Shown: positions 43,477-53,687, counted from the stretch's first letter. The stretch is 64,000 nt of DNA from Methylophilus sp. TWE2 (GCF_001183865.1 NZ_CP012020.1:1674001-1738000); one strand, 5' to 3'. The notes: generated by a model from the letters alone, not told the origin. Numbers and translations are program-made.

Positions 43477-43995
43477 TTAAATAGTAGACTCATCTACCGG
43501 CTGCTGGTCCAAATGCACGTGCTCCGCAATACTAGATGGCATCCAGGGGAGCAATTTCAAGACCAGTGCCTCTACAGGGGCACTGAGCATGGCATTTGTC
43601 CAACGTATATCTTTTGGCAAATCAGTCATGGCCGCCAGCATGGCCAGGATACATACAATCAGCACACCCTTGGCAGTGCCAGCAACCCCACCAAGCACCC
43701 TGTTAAAACCACCCATACCAATGGCTTTCAGGAGAGTGGTTAACAACAGAGCACATAAGGCGCAGACAAACAGGACCAGTAAAAATACGATTAAAAAAGC
43801 TGCCATGGCCTTAATCGCTTCACCAGGGATTTGCTCAGGCATGTAATGCATTACTTGGCTGTTAAACCGGTTGGCCAAATAAAAAGCCAGCACCCAGCCC
43901 AGCACAGAGAAAAGCTCATGTATCGCTCCGCGCATCAGCCCCACCAGAATAGAGAAACCTATGATGCCCAGTACCAAGTAATCAAAAATGGTCAT
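43477..43995 (-). CDS. cvpA: CvpA family membrane protein
   Basis: 172 residues with four hydrophobic segments. The start TIFDYLVLGIIGFSILVGLMRG matches CvpA (colicin V production protein family). The pairing with purF immediately downstream is conserved in proteobacteria. Its molecular function is uncertain; in other bacteria loss affects envelope integrity or bile tolerance. The SPOR-domain gene lies 6 bp upstream. Confidence 0.93.
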   Translation of the reverse strand: MTIFDYLVLGIIGFSILVGLMRGAIHELFSVLGWVLAFYLANRFNSQVMHYMPEQIPGEAIKAMAAFLIVFLLVLFVCALCALLLTTLLKAIGMGGFNRVLGGVAGTAKGVLIVCILAMLAAMTDLPKDIRWTNAMLSAPVEALVLKLLPWMPSSIAEHVHLDQQPVDESTI

Positions 43996-44001
43996 AACCT
44001 A

Positions 44002-44778
44002 TCAGGACTTGGTTGCCACAATACCGCTAAACCCTGCTGCCTGCAGTTTTTGTAATGCTGCCGCAGCCTCATTGCGGGTCGCGTAAGTGCGCGTACGCAA
44101 ACGTAGCTTCTGCCCGGCGGCATCTACACTTTCAGTGGCAGTTTCAAACCCGGCCTGCTTCAGTTTGGATTGCAGATTTTCCAAGTTCTTGGGATCTGAA
44201 AAAACGCCAAACTGCACAAAAAACTTACCACTTTTTTTATCGGATGCTGCTGGCTCTTCTTTAGGTTTGGCCGGCGCAACTTTGGGTTCAACTTTGGGTT
44301 CAACTTTGGGTTCAACTTTGGGTTCAACTTTGGGTTCAACTTTGGGTTCAACTTTGGGTTCAACAGTCACATGCTTGGTTGGCGCTGGTGGTTCTGGCAT
44401 CACGACTGGCTTGGGCGCCTCTACTTTAGCGAGTTTTTGCGGCTCAGCGGCCACAGTGTTTGCTGGCGTTGCAGCGTCTTCGATATGGGCTTCAGCCACC
44501 TGTGCAGCCTGGGGTGTGTTTGGTGTATTGGCAGCAGAGGCTATTTCGTTATCGATGACCACCTCATCATCGGGTAACTCAAGGATGGGTTCACGATTGG
44601 CCTGGCGGTTAACAACCGTGATTTCAACATTGTCGTGACTGGATTCGACCACTCTGTCTTTAAGCACAAAAGGCAGGATAATCAACATCAGGACCACCAG
44701 GGCAATTGCCCCTACCAACCGCCTGCGAGCGGTTTTTTTGAGCAACAGTTCGTTGTCGGTCACAGCATCTCTAGCCAT
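44002..44778 (-). CDS. SPOR-domain membrane protein (DedD-like)
   Basis: 258 residues: a short cytoplasmic N-terminus, one transmembrane helix (LVGAIALVVLMLIILPFVL, about 21-39), a Pro/Lys/Glu/Val-rich periplasmic linker (about 60-175) and a C-terminal SPOR domain (KFFVQFGVFSDPKNLENLQS, about 183-202, onward). SPOR domains bind denuded peptidoglycan at the division septum. The linker includes seven perfect VEPK units, encoded by a 12-bp tandem repeat that could vary in number. The folC-SPOR-cvpA-purF order matches dedD in other proteobacteria. Confidence 0.9.
   Translation of the reverse strand: MARDAVTDNELLLKKTARRRLVGAIALVVLMLIILPFVLKDRVVESSHDNVEITVVNRQANREPILELPDDEVVIDNEIASAANTPNTPQAAQVAEAHIEDAATPANTVAAEPQKLAKVEAPKPVVMPEPPAPTKHVTVEPKVEPKVEPKVEPKVEPKVEPKVEPKVAPAKPKEEPAASDKKSGKFFVQFGVFSDPKNLENLQSKLKQAGFETATESVDAAGQKLRLRTRTYATRNEAAAALQKLQAAGFSGIVATKS
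44281..44364 (+). repeat. 12-bp tandem repeat, seven copies
   Basis: Seven perfect copies of TTTGGGTTCAAC, which on the coding (minus) strand encode VEPK. The repeat sits in the flexible linker of the SPOR protein. Perfect identity among copies points to recent slippage or expansion; changes of one unit keep the frame. Confidence 0.95.
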
Positions 44779-44825
44779 AATGTTTTGAAGTTCTCACTCA
44801 GGTCAATGCGCAAACAGGACAGCCT

Positions 44826-46121
44826 TTACAAGGCCCACTGATCAGGCGTTAATTCCAGTATCGCGGCCACCGTAAAGAATGAACCGAACACAATGATTTT
44901 ATCATTTTTTGCAGCCTTTTTATAAGCAGACTGTAATGCAGCGGCCAAATCAGCATACGGGTAAATATGTTGGGGAGAAACATATGGGCTTAAACAGGCT
45001 TGCAGGAAGTCTATGCTGGCGGCGCGAGGATGCTGTATAGGTGCAACATGCCACTCATCAATCGCATTATGCAAAATATCTACCACGCTGGCGATATCTT
45101 TGTCAGACAGCATGGAAAACACGGCAATCACTTTTCCACCTTCTACGCTGAGGCGCTGCAAATTATCGCGCAAGGCACGGGCAGCATGGGGGTTATGCGC
45201 CACATCCAGAATCACATCAGGTGAGCGGTGCCAATACTGGAACCTGCCGGTCACCTCTGTCCCAGTCAGTGCCTGTAATAGCTGCGCTTCTGCCACGGGC
45301 AATCTGTCATGCAGTGAGCGCACGGCAAACATCACATTGGCGGCATTGTTCCATTGATATCGGCCAAACAAACTTAAGCTGCCAATATCCAGTTGACCGT
45401 GCGCATCACGATAGTGGGCTTTTTGCGTATCACTGACATCAATCTGGTAATCGATTCCAAAGCGATTCAATGTCACTCCCAGGGAGCGGGCATACAGCAA
45501 CAAAGAGGCGGGAGGATGGGCATCACCGCAAATAGCTATCTGCTGCGGGCGATAGATGCCTGCTTTTTCATGACCAATCAATTCACGCGTATCGCCAAGG
45601 AACTCCATATGATCCAGGTCGACATTGGTCACGATGGCACAATCCGCATCGACGATATTTACCGCATCCAGACGCCCGCCCAAACCAACTTCAAGCACTA
45701 CGACATCAAGAGGTTCTTGTTCAAAGGCCCACAATGCGGCCAAGGTACCCATCTCAAAATAAGTCAGCGTGATATCAGCACGCGCTTGCTCTACCGCAGC
45801 AAACGCGTCACATAATTGCTTATCCGCGATTTCTTCGCCATTGAAGCGCACGCGTTCCTGATAATGCAAGAGATGCGGGGAGGTGTAACAACCAACGCGG
45901 TAACCGGACAAAGTGTAAATACGCTCAAGCATGGCACAAGTCGATCCTTTACCATTGGTCCCCCCGACAGTAATGACGGTAAAGGGAAATTTCAATTGCA
46001 AGCGGTTTGCGACAGTTTGTACACGGCCCAAACCCATTTCAATGGATTTGGGATGCAGCGATTCGATGTAACCGAGCCAGTCTTCAACGGTTTTTGGCAG
46101 CTCGGGTATCACAGGTGGCAT
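44826..46121 (-). CDS. folC: Bifunctional folylpolyglutamate / dihydrofolate synthase
   Basis: 431 residues of the Mur-ligase superfamily. The ATP loop FTVITVGGTNGKGSTCAMLE lies at about 46-65, YFEMGTLAALWAFEQEPLD at about 120-138, and VILDVAHNPHAARALRDNLQ at about 308-327. It adds glutamate to dihydropteroate and to folates. The start overlaps the accD stop by one base. In an organism that also uses H4MPT, folate is needed for biosynthetic C1 units. Confidence 0.96.
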   Translation of the reverse strand: MPPVIPELPKTVEDWLGYIESLHPKSIEMGLGRVQTVANRLQLKFPFTVITVGGTNGKGSTCAMLERIYTLSGYRVGCYTSPHLLHYQERVRFNGEEIADKQLCDAFAAVEQARADITLTYFEMGTLAALWAFEQEPLDVVVLEVGLGGRLDAVNIVDADCAIVTNVDLDHMEFLGDTRELIGHEKAGIYRPQQIAICGDAHPPASLLLYARSLGVTLNRFGIDYQIDVSDTQKAHYRDAHGQLDIGSLSLFGRYQWNNAANVMFAVRSLHDRLPVAEAQLLQALTGTEVTGRFQYWHRSPDVILDVAHNPHAARALRDNLQRLSVEGGKVIAVFSMLSDKDIASVVDILHNAIDEWHVAPIQHPRAASIDFLQACLSPYVSPQHIYPYADLAAALQSAYKKAAKNDKIIVFGSFFTVAAILELTPDQWAL

Positions 46122-46987
46122 CAGGCAGCTTTGGTTAGATTCAACAAGCTGGACAATAACTGACTCAGTTTTGCACGCATTTCACGGCGGTCTATGATCA
46201 TATCAATGGCACCGTGCGTCAGCAGGAATTCTGCGCGCTGAAAACCCTCCGGCAAAGTTTCGCGAACGGTCTGCTCAATCACGCGCGGCCCGGCAAAACC
46301 AATTAGCGCATTCGGCTCAGCCACAATCACATCGCCAAGCATGGCAAAACTGGCAGACACGCCACCCATAGTCGGATCAGTCAGCACGGAAACATAAGGT
46401 AGTCCGGCCTCAGACAATTTGGTCAATGCCGCACTGGTTTTAGCCATTTGCATCAATGACAAAAGCCCTTCCTGCATACGCGCACCGCCACTGGCAGAAA
46501 TACAGATAAATGCACATTTATTCTCGATTGCTGCCTGCACGCCGCGCACAAAACGCTCACCGACCACAGACCCCATGGAACCACCCATGAACTTGAATTC
46601 AAACACCGCGGCGACCACAGGCACGCTTTCTATCGTACCGCGCATGACAATCAGTGCATCTTTTTCTTTTACATCACGCTGTGCAGCTTTCATACGCTCA
46701 GCATAAGTTTTACTATCCTTGAACTTCAACGCATCCACTGGCGTGACATCGGCCCCAATCTCAACACGTCCTTCTGCATCAAGCAGTACATTGAGACGAT
46801 CACGCGCACCCAAACGATGGTGATGTCCACATTGAGGACACACCTCCAGGTTGGCATCCAGATCTGTCCGGTAAAGAACCGTCTGGCAGGAATCGCATTT
46901 ATGCCACAGCCCCTCAGGCACATTGCGCTTCTGTACGGAGCCAACGGCGCGTTTAATCTTTTGTGGAATCTTGTCTAACCAACTCAT
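46121..46987 (-). CDS. accD: Acetyl-CoA carboxylase carboxyltransferase subunit beta
   Basis: 288 residues. A zinc ribbon uses Cys31, Cys34, Cys50 and Cys53 (HKCDSCQ and VCPQCGHHH). The crotonase-fold carboxyltransferase domain follows, with [18 protein letters not shown] (about 129-146), [19 protein letters not shown] and [15 protein letters not shown]. With AccA it transfers the carboxyl group from biotin to acetyl-CoA, the first step of fatty-acid synthesis. The gene is between trpA and folC, its usual place. Confidence 0.97.
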   Translation of the reverse strand: MSWLDKIPQKIKRAVGSVQKRNVPEGLWHKCDSCQTVLYRTDLDANLEVCPQCGHHHRLGARDRLNVLLDAEGRVEIGADVTPVDALKFKDSKTYAERMKAAQRDVKEKDALIVMRGTIESVPVVAAVFEFKFMGGSMGSVVGERFVRGVQAAIENKCAFICISASGGARMQEGLLSLMQMAKTSAALTKLSEAGLPYVSVLTDPTMGGVSASFAMLGDVIVAEPNALIGFAGPRVIEQTVRETLPEGFQRAEFLLTHGAIDMIIDRREMRAKLSQLLSSLLNLTKAA

Positions 46988-47038
46988 AATCTCTCCTGCT
47001 TAAATATTGCGATGAGGTATAGTTTCGCTCTTGGCGGA

Positions 47039-47839
47039 CTATACGGAATCAATCGCAGTACGCAATTCCTTCATTAATGCCTGCACATTATTGATCAGAT
47101 TATTTGCATCCGACCCCTCAATCGCCAGCACCATACGGCTACCCACCACCACCGCATCAGCAATCGCAGCCACTTCACGGGCTGTCGCAGCGTCTTTCAC
47201 ACCAAAACCTACGCCAATTGGCAGGCTGGTTTGCTTGCGAATCTCAGCGACACGCTTTTTAACTTCAGTAATATCCAGGTTGGCAGCACCCGTCACGCCC
47301 TTGAGGGAAACATAGTAAAGAAAGCCCGTTGCCTGTTTCACAATCAAGTCTGTACGCGATGGTTCTGTCGTAGGCGACAACAGGAAAATGCTATCCATTC
47401 CCGCATCGGCGAGCTCGCGGTTAAATGCTTCGCACTCTTCTGGTGGATAATCCACCGTCAGCACGCCATCTACCCCCGCCTCTTTAGCCAAGGCTACAAA
47501 TTTCGCACTCCCCATCGCCTCTATGGGATTGGCATAGCCCATCAGCACAATCGGCGTGTTTTGATTGGTTTCACGGAAGGTTTTCACCATTTCCAGGACC
47601 TTGCGCAGGCCCATTTTATGCATCAGGGCGCGCTCGCTGGCGCGCTGAATCACAGGGCCGTCAGCCATCGGGTCAGAAAACGGGACGCCAAGCTCAATCA
47701 TGTCTGCCCCGGAACTGACCAACGTATGCATCAACGTCACTGTTTGGTCAGGATCCGGGTCACCTGCTGTGATATACGGAATCAGCGCCTTTTTACCTTG
47801 CGCTTTGAGTGCAGAAAATACAGATTGAATGCGTGACAT
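47039..47839 (-). CDS. trpA: Tryptophan synthase alpha chain
   Basis: 266 residues. KALIPYITAGDPDPDQTVTL at about 18-37, MIELGVPFSDPMADGPVIQ with the catalytic glutamate (about 47-65), and GVGFGVKDAATAREVAAIAD near 214-233 are standard. It splits indole-glycerol phosphate and passes indole to TrpB. It is 92 bp after trpB instead of overlapping it, and the gap can form a stem-loop. Confidence 0.97.
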   Translation of the reverse strand: MSRIQSVFSALKAQGKKALIPYITAGDPDPDQTVTLMHTLVSSGADMIELGVPFSDPMADGPVIQRASERALMHKMGLRKVLEMVKTFRETNQNTPIVLMGYANPIEAMGSAKFVALAKEAGVDGVLTVDYPPEECEAFNRELADAGMDSIFLLSPTTEPSRTDLIVKQATGFLYYVSLKGVTGAANLDITEVKKRVAEIRKQTSLPIGVGFGVKDAATAREVAAIADAVVVGSRMVLAIEGSDANNLINNVQALMKELRTAIDSV

Positions 47840-47884
47840 AAGAATATTTTTTTAATGAACTCAAATAATGACGTGTTTTGCCAC

Positions 47885-47921
47885 CCTGCCGAACGATGAA
47901 CTCACCCCTCAGATCGGCAGG
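47885..47921 (-). other. Stem-loop in the trpB-trpA gap
   Basis: CCTGCCGA (47885-47892) and TCGGCAGG (47914-47921) are perfect 8-bp inverted repeats around a 21-base loop. There is no T tract after it on the minus strand, so it does not look like a terminator; it could stabilise mRNA ends. Confidence 0.45.
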
Positions 47922-47931
47922 CGTATCAGCG

Positions 47932-49134
47932 TCACAGTGTAATGTTAGCCAGGCGTGCCACCGTATTAATGTCTTTATCACCACGACCAGACAAGTTCAC
48001 CAGAACGACCTGGTCTGGGGACATGGTTTTTGCCATTTTCTCGGCATGTGCCAGTGCATGACTAGTTTCCATAGCAGGAATAATGCCTTCAGTACGGCAC
48101 AGATTATGAAAGGCCGCCATGGCCTCATCATCGGTAATGGCCACATATTCAGCACGCTTGATATCTTTTAACCAGGCATGCTCAGGACCTACGCCCGGAT
48201 AATCAAGACCTGCAGAAATCGAATGCGTCTCGATGATATTGCCATCCTCGTCCTGCATGAGGTAAGTACGGTTACCATGCAACACACCAATCGGACTATT
48301 TGCGGTCAGTGGCGCCGCATGCTGGCCGGTATGCAGTCCATGTCCGCCAGCCTCTACACCTATCAGGCGTACTCCTTCGACATCAATGTAAGGATAGAAA
48401 ATACCCATGGCGTTTGAACCACCGCCAACACAGGCCACCACGGCATCTGGCTGTCGGCCTATCATTTCCTGCATTTGCTCTTTGGCTTCAATGCCAATCA
48501 CCGCCTGGAAATCACGCACCATCATCGGATAAGGATGTGGGCCTGCCACAGTACCGATAATGTAGAAAGTATTAGAGATATTGGTGACCCAGTCACGCAT
48601 GGCTTCATTCAATGCGTCTTTCAGAGTTTTGGAACCACTTTCGACGGGGACTACTGTGGCACCCAACAGCTTCATGCGGAAGACATTCGGCGCCTGGCGC
48701 TTGACGTCTTCTGCACCCATATAGACAACACATTCCAGGCCTAAACGTGCAGCAATCGTGGCCGTTGCCACGCCATGCTGGCCGGCACCCGTTTCGGCGA
48801 TAACGCGAGGCTTACCCATGCGCTTGGCCAGTAAAGCCTGGCCGATTGTATTATTGATTTTATGCGCACCGGTGTGGTTTAAATCTTCGCGCTTAAGATA
48901 AATTTGCGCACCCCCCACTTTTTCTGACAGACGCTTGGCATGATAAATCGGGCTGGGTCGTCCAACAAAATGCTTGAGGTCGTAAGCGAACTCAGCCAGG
49001 AATTCAGGATCATGACGATATTTTTCATACATCACGCGCAGTTCTTCCAAGGCTTCCACCAAGGTTTCTGCAACAAAAACGCCGCCGAAAGGGCCAAAAT
49101 GGCCGCGCTCATCAGGCATGTCATAGACTTTCAT
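47932..49134 (-). CDS. trpB: Tryptophan synthase beta chain
   Basis: 400 residues. The PLP-lysine motif [20 protein letters not shown] lies at about 84-103, [14 protein letters not shown] at about 54-67 and [17 protein letters not shown] at about 234-250. It condenses indole with serine to give tryptophan. It sits between trpF and trpA, with a 22-bp gap to trpF. Confidence 0.98.
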   Translation of the reverse strand: MKVYDMPDERGHFGPFGGVFVAETLVEALEELRVMYEKYRHDPEFLAEFAYDLKHFVGRPSPIYHAKRLSEKVGGAQIYLKREDLNHTGAHKINNTIGQALLAKRMGKPRVIAETGAGQHGVATATIAARLGLECVVYMGAEDVKRQAPNVFRMKLLGATVVPVESGSKTLKDALNEAMRDWVTNISNTFYIIGTVAGPHPYPMMVRDFQAVIGIEAKEQMQEMIGRQPDAVVACVGGGSNAMGIFYPYIDVEGVRLIGVEAGGHGLHTGQHAAPLTANSPIGVLHGNRTYLMQDEDGNIIETHSISAGLDYPGVGPEHAWLKDIKRAEYVAITDDEAMAAFHNLCRTEGIIPAMETSHALAHAEKMAKTMSPDQVVLVNLSGRGDKDINTVARLANITL

Positions 49135-49156
49135 GCGTTACTCCGTCTCTCGTTTG

Positions 49157-49807
49157 TTACTCTAACCACCCATTACGTGCAGCATCACACTGCATCACCT
49201 GCTGCATGAATGCAGCTATTTTTTGTGAGGATTTAATTCCCTTTTCTGCCTCAACACCACCACTGACATCCAAAGCATAAGGGCGTACCTGAAGCATGGC
49301 CTGGGTCACATTATCAGGATTCAAACCACCAGCCAGAACTAGCGGCTTTTGCATACCAGCCGGGATCATTGACCAGTCAAAGGCCTCTCCTGTTCCACCT
49401 ACCGCTTTTTCTGAATAGGTATCCAGCAATAATGCTGTCGCCGATGCAAAATCAAGCTCGCATTGTATCAAATTTACCCCTGGTTTGACGCGGATTGCTT
49501 TGTAATATGGCAGATTAAATTGCGCGCAATAGTCCGCAGACTCATCCCCGTGAAACTGCAAACAATCCAGGCCTGCGATCACGATCGCCTCACGCACTTC
49601 ACTGGCTGTAGCATTCACAAACAAACCGACTTTGCTGACGAATGGCGGCAACATCACCGTGATCGCCTGCACCTGAGCGGGCAGGACAGCACGTGGGCTA
49701 GGGGCATAAAACACAAACCCTAACGCATCTGCACCTGCACTAATCGCTTCTAATGCATCCTGCTGACGTGTGATACCACAAATTTTAACTCTGGTTCTTG
49801 TCATCAA
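49157..49807 (-). CDS. trpF: Phosphoribosylanthranilate isomerase
   Basis: 216 residues forming a TIM barrel. VKICGITRQQDALEAISAGA (about 7-26), the active-site Cys in KICGIT, LQFHGDES (about 82-89) and LAGGLNPDNVTQAM (about 157-170) are diagnostic. It isomerises phosphoribosylanthranilate in tryptophan synthesis. Its start overlaps the truA stop by 4 bp; truA-trpF-trpB is the usual order. Confidence 0.96.
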   Translation of the reverse strand: MMTRTRVKICGITRQQDALEAISAGADALGFVFYAPSPRAVLPAQVQAITVMLPPFVSKVGLFVNATASEVREAIVIAGLDCLQFHGDESADYCAQFNLPYYKAIRVKPGVNLIQCELDFASATALLLDTYSEKAVGGTGEAFDWSMIPAGMQKPLVLAGGLNPDNVTQAMLQVRPYALDVSGGVEAEKGIKSSQKIAAFMQQVMQCDAARNGWLE

Positions 49808-50595
49808 ATATCCTGATTTCCCTCATCCCAGCGCGCCTCGCAATGAGGTAATTGCCAGCCAGCATCGTAATCGACACCGGTGAAATACAAACCATCGGGC
49901 ATAAATGTGGGTGGTGAAAGTCGCCTGTCCTTATGCTCAAGCAACTCAGCAAACCCACTCACACTGAGCTTGCCCTGTCCGACATAGACTAACGCGCCCA
50001 CCATATTACGAATCTGGTGCTGCAAAAACGCATTTGCCCGAAAACTGAAAATGAAGTATCTGCCATGCTGGATAACATCCGCCCGCTGCATAGTTCGTAC
50101 CGGACTGCTTGCCTGGCACTCGCTGGCGCGAAAAGCACTAAAATCATGTTCACCGACCAGTAACTGAATGGCTAGTTGCATCACATCAGTATTAAGCGGC
50201 CTATGATACCAGCCTACACGGCCGTGCTGGCTAGCGGGGGCAACTGGATGGTTAAACAATATATATTGATAGCTGCGGGCGCGGGCACTAAACCGGGCAT
50301 GGAAATCATCCGCCACCTCATTTGCCCACAATACCCGTACCCATGCGGGCAAATGGGCATTCGTGCCGCGTATCCAGGCACTTAATGGTCTGACCACGGA
50401 AGTTTCAAAATGTGCCACTTGCATCAATGCATGCACGCCAGTGTCGGTCCGTCCAGCAGCGTGTAATCGCACAGGCTTGCCCCCCACCTGCGCTATCGCC
50501 CTTTCCAGGGCATCCTGAACACCTGCGGCATTCGGCTGGCTTTGCCACCCTTGAAAATAGGCGCCGTGATATTCAATGCCAATCGCAATTTTCAT
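49804..50595 (-). CDS. truA: tRNA pseudouridine synthase A
   Basis: 263 residues from ATG 50595 (AGG five bases upstream). A frame opening at 50628 adds 11 residues that do not match TruA. KIAIGIEYHGAYFQGWQSQP opens the protein, the catalytic aspartate is in AAGRTDTGVHALMQVAHFE (about 46-64), and FLQHQIRNMVGALVYVG (about 190-206) is conserved. It makes pseudouridine at positions 38-40 of tRNA anticodon stems. It lies between fimV and trpF. Confidence 0.96.
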   Translation of the reverse strand: MKIAIGIEYHGAYFQGWQSQPNAAGVQDALERAIAQVGGKPVRLHAAGRTDTGVHALMQVAHFETSVVRPLSAWIRGTNAHLPAWVRVLWANEVADDFHARFSARARSYQYILFNHPVAPASQHGRVGWYHRPLNTDVMQLAIQLLVGEHDFSAFRASECQASSPVRTMQRADVIQHGRYFIFSFRANAFLQHQIRNMVGALVYVGQGKLSVSGFAELLEHKDRRLSPPTFMPDGLYFTGVDYDAGWQLPHCEARWDEGNQDI

Positions 50596-50640
50596 GGCGC
50601 CTAGTATAAGTGCTGCATGCAATAACACCTAATGCAACAG

Positions 50641-50676
50641 TTAAAAATAAACAAGGCCGGAAATCCCGGCCTTGTG
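50641..50676 (-). terminator. Rho-independent terminator after fimV
   Basis: ACAAGGCCGG (50651-50660) pairs perfectly with CCGGCCTTGT (50666-50675). On the minus strand the stem is followed by TTTATTTTT. It abuts the fimV stop, separating fimV from the truA-trp series. Confidence 0.9.
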
Positions 50677-53553
50677 TTACGCAATTTTAGAGAGCAACTC
50701 GTTGGCGCGCTGTCGCTGACGCTCGCCTCCTTCGGCCAGCACCTCCTCAATCAGTTCCTTGGCACCGATGGCATCTTCCATATCTATGTATGCCTGGATC
50801 AAGTCCAGCTTGGTATTCACTTCTTCCGGCTCATCTTCCGGTATCTCTAGGCTTGTAGCTGAGGTATCGGCGACATCAAGAGAAATCTCTGGAAATGCAA
50901 CTTCGTCCGAAGTAGCTGCAGGTGGTGCGACTTCATTTAAAGACTCGACTGGAGATGCCAGGTTGATCTCATCAATATCCAATACGTCATCATCAGACGC
51001 CTGCTTCGTTGTATCTTTTGGACCACCCAGCTCTAGTGACAACTCTGGTAAAGACTCAAAAACGGCATCTTCGGTCGAGAGCGTTTGTTCTCCACTGCCA
51101 ATTGATAATGACTTGTTGGCACTCGTTTCAGCCACACTGACATCATCCTCCAGGTTCAATGAAGGCAAGTCCAGTGACTTAGGTGTTAACTCCACATCAG
51201 CATCCATGGATACATCATCATTCAAAACGGTTTGGCCAGAAGGCTCAACTTCGAAACGGAGAGGTTCTTCAGCTTCCGGCTCTGCTGCAACTTCAGCTGC
51301 AGATGATGCTAACTCGCGCGGCGCCTCATCAGGCTGTGTATCCGCAAAATCAATCGATGGCTCAACCTGGAGTGCATTCGTGGTCTCAGTTTCAGGTTGC
51401 AAACCAGTGACTTCATTCGTCTCATTTTGTGCAGCGACACCCTCCTTGCGTTCATCCGAGGCTTGCTCCTCAGATGCGCTGGCAGCAGCGACGGCTTGCG
51501 AAGCCTCATCAAACTCCAGTACTGGCGCCTCAAAGTTGAAGTTATATCCCTCTTCTTCAGCTTGCGCTTCATCGGCTGCAATCACAGCAGGCTGTACTAA
51601 TTGTGCACTAGCATCTTCTGCGGAAACCGTACCATACAGCGGATTTTCCGGGTCCACTTTCTGGCCCATGGCGGTCACTTTGGACCAGGTAGCATCTGCC
51701 GGGCCTACTTTGGCATACAACTCACTGGCCAATGATTCAAAAGCGACTTTATTGCCAGTCGCCTGATAAATCTCAAGCAATTTCAACTTGAGCTCCTGGC
51801 GTTCTGGATCTTTCTGGATCGCATCCTTAAGGATTTCTTCAGCTTGAGCATCACGGCCATATGCCATGTAGACTTCAGCTTCTGCAATCGGGTCTACATC
51901 ATGCGAATCTATCATGCCTCCGACGCCACTTTGCGAGAAGTCAGTCAGGAAGGAAGTATCGCCGGAAGCAGCAGCCTGTGTATCACCAAATACGGTGTTA
52001 TTTTGCATCTCGGTCGCTGGCGAGGTCACAATCACGTCTTCAAACGTATCAATCTGTTTTTTACGACGTATCCTGATCAAGGCCCAGACACACAGCAATA
52101 TTGGCAGTGCGATCAAAGCCCAGGGCAATACCGGGCTAATGTTTTTCAGACGCTCGAGCAACACATGCATAAATGAAGGCGGTTGACCAGTCTCCTCCGC
52201 AAAGGTTGCAGGTACTGGCGGCTCAGCCTTGGCTGGCGGCTGCTCAGCAGCAAGCTTATCCTGTGCTTCTGGAGGTGGTGCCGTTTGAGCTTGCTCCGCA
52301 GGTTTTTCCTGTGTTGCAGGCTCTGTTTTTACCCCAGCTTGGGATTCGGTCGCCTGCGCAGCATTTTTCTCAGCCTGCGCCATGGCGTTATTCTTCATTT
52401 CCATGAGCTTCTTCATGTCTGCAACTTGCTTCTCTAGCGCCGCAGCACGCGATTGCTCTTCTTTAATGGCATTTTCCTTGGCAGTCGCCTCTTCCTGCGC
52501 AGCGGTTGCTTTGCTAGCTGCCTTATCTGCCTGTGAGGTCGATTTCTCATCTCCCGCAGATAACTTCAATACATCTTTTCCAGCGTTGGCTTGCGAGGCT
52601 GGCTTGTCACCTGCACTGCCGATCTTGCCAGCCGATTGCTGGGCATTCCCGCCCATGTTGCTTGGCTCAGACTCTTTAACCACTTTAGCCAATGTGTTTT
52701 TGTAAGCTAGCCAATTCGCCGTGTGCTCTGCGACCAGGCTCCTGGCTTGCGGTCGGCTGATACTGTCCAGAGTGGCCTGATCAGGCATCCGAATAATCTT
52801 TCCAACTTTTAGACGGTTCATGTTCTTGCCATCAAATGCCTGCTGGTTGGATTGATACAAAGCAGCCAGCATTTGCTCGGTGCTGATATTGTCAGGTTTC
52901 ATCTGCCGGGCAATTGCATATAAGGTATCGCCACGTTCTGTGGTCACTGAATCCGAAGGGGTCTCAGTGGTTTCAGGGGTTTCTTTAGGGGTGGCCTTTG
53001 CCTTGACTGACTTTGCCGACTTTTTCGGCGCAATTGCAGCAGGCTCCTTTGGCAACGTTTGGGTGGCTGGAGTAGCAGGTTGAATCGAACTAGGGGATGG
53101 TGCTGGCTGGCTGGCAATGGGCAAGCCAGCCGATTCGGAAACATAATTGGAGTTAAAACCTGGAGGATCAAGTAAAAGCGTATACTCTTTGACCAGACGA
53201 CCTGTCGGCCAATCGACCTGGATCAACATGTCTAGGAAAGCCTCGGTAATTGGCTGCGTACTACTTAACTTGAGTACAGGCTGACCTTTGGTGTTATTGC
53301 CAACTTCAATCTTGATAAATGGGTAAGAAGCCGGTTTCTCCAGCATCTGGTCCTGATAGACCTGTTCACTGGCTAACGCTGCCTGAATACTATTCAGTTC
53401 ATTAGGCGTCACCGCCAATAGCTCAATTTCCGCATTCAGCGGTTCCCCAAGTTTTGAGCTGGAAATCATGGTCCCTAAACCGGCTGCGTGCACCGAAAAG
53501 GCTGTACTCAAACTCAAGGCAAAGGCTATTTTTTTTAATTGAAATTTACTCAC
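50677..53553 (-). CDS. fimV: FimV family protein
   Basis: 958 residues. A signal peptide (FALSLSTAFSVHA) leads to the FimV N-terminal domain (GLGTMISSSKLGEPLNAEIE, about 26-45). A LysM-type peptidoglycan-binding stretch begins near 206 (ERGDTLYAIARQMKPDN). A coiled coil rich in Ala/Lys/Glu (about 345-410) precedes one transmembrane helix (WALIALPILLCVWALI). The cytoplasmic part is acidic, with a TPR-like region and the conserved FimV C-terminus (LDLIQAYIDMEDAIGAKELI). In Pseudomonas and Legionella, relatives serve polar assembly and type IV pilus function. The place between asd and truA is conserved. Confidence 0.93.
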   Translation of the reverse strand: MSKFQLKKIAFALSLSTAFSVHAAGLGTMISSSKLGEPLNAEIELLAVTPNELNSIQAALASEQVYQDQMLEKPASYPFIKIEVGNNTKGQPVLKLSSTQPITEAFLDMLIQVDWPTGRLVKEYTLLLDPPGFNSNYVSESAGLPIASQPAPSPSSIQPATPATQTLPKEPAAIAPKKSAKSVKAKATPKETPETTETPSDSVTTERGDTLYAIARQMKPDNISTEQMLAALYQSNQQAFDGKNMNRLKVGKIIRMPDQATLDSISRPQARSLVAEHTANWLAYKNTLAKVVKESEPSNMGGNAQQSAGKIGSAGDKPASQANAGKDVLKLSAGDEKSTSQADKAASKATAAQEEATAKENAIKEEQSRAAALEKQVADMKKLMEMKNNAMAQAEKNAAQATESQAGVKTEPATQEKPAEQAQTAPPPEAQDKLAAEQPPAKAEPPVPATFAEETGQPPSFMHVLLERLKNISPVLPWALIALPILLCVWALIRIRRKKQIDTFEDVIVTSPATEMQNNTVFGDTQAAASGDTSFLTDFSQSGVGGMIDSHDVDPIAEAEVYMAYGRDAQAEEILKDAIQKDPERQELKLKLLEIYQATGNKVAFESLASELYAKVGPADATWSKVTAMGQKVDPENPLYGTVSAEDASAQLVQPAVIAADEAQAEEEGYNFNFEAPVLEFDEASQAVAAASASEEQASDERKEGVAAQNETNEVTGLQPETETTNALQVEPSIDFADTQPDEAPRELASSAAEVAAEPEAEEPLRFEVEPSGQTVLNDDVSMDADVELTPKSLDLPSLNLEDDVSVAETSANKSLSIGSGEQTLSTEDAVFESLPELSLELGGPKDTTKQASDDDVLDIDEINLASPVESLNEVAPPAATSDEVAFPEISLDVADTSATSLEIPEDEPEEVNTKLDLIQAYIDMEDAIGAKELIEEVLAEGGERQRQRANELLSKIA

Positions 53554-53687
53554 CGATTAACCCTTAGTAATTCATGGCGTTTGTCAAAATAGCATCATTC
53601 ACACAGCCACGCAAGCGCACCCAGGCTGCTTGAGAGCAATAAACAGATGGATTTGAGGCTACAGTAACCATTAAACAGGATTGCACC

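Noticed and set aside
44281..44364. Tandem repeat considered as a CRISPR array
   Set aside because: Units are 12 bp, directly adjacent and without spacers, and they encode an in-frame peptide.
50759..51766. 335-codon open frame on the plus strand inside fimV
   Set aside because: It is antisense to the acidic, Ser/Ala-rich part of FimV, whose composition keeps the opposite strand free of stops. Its translation is low-complexity Ser/Ala with no domain.
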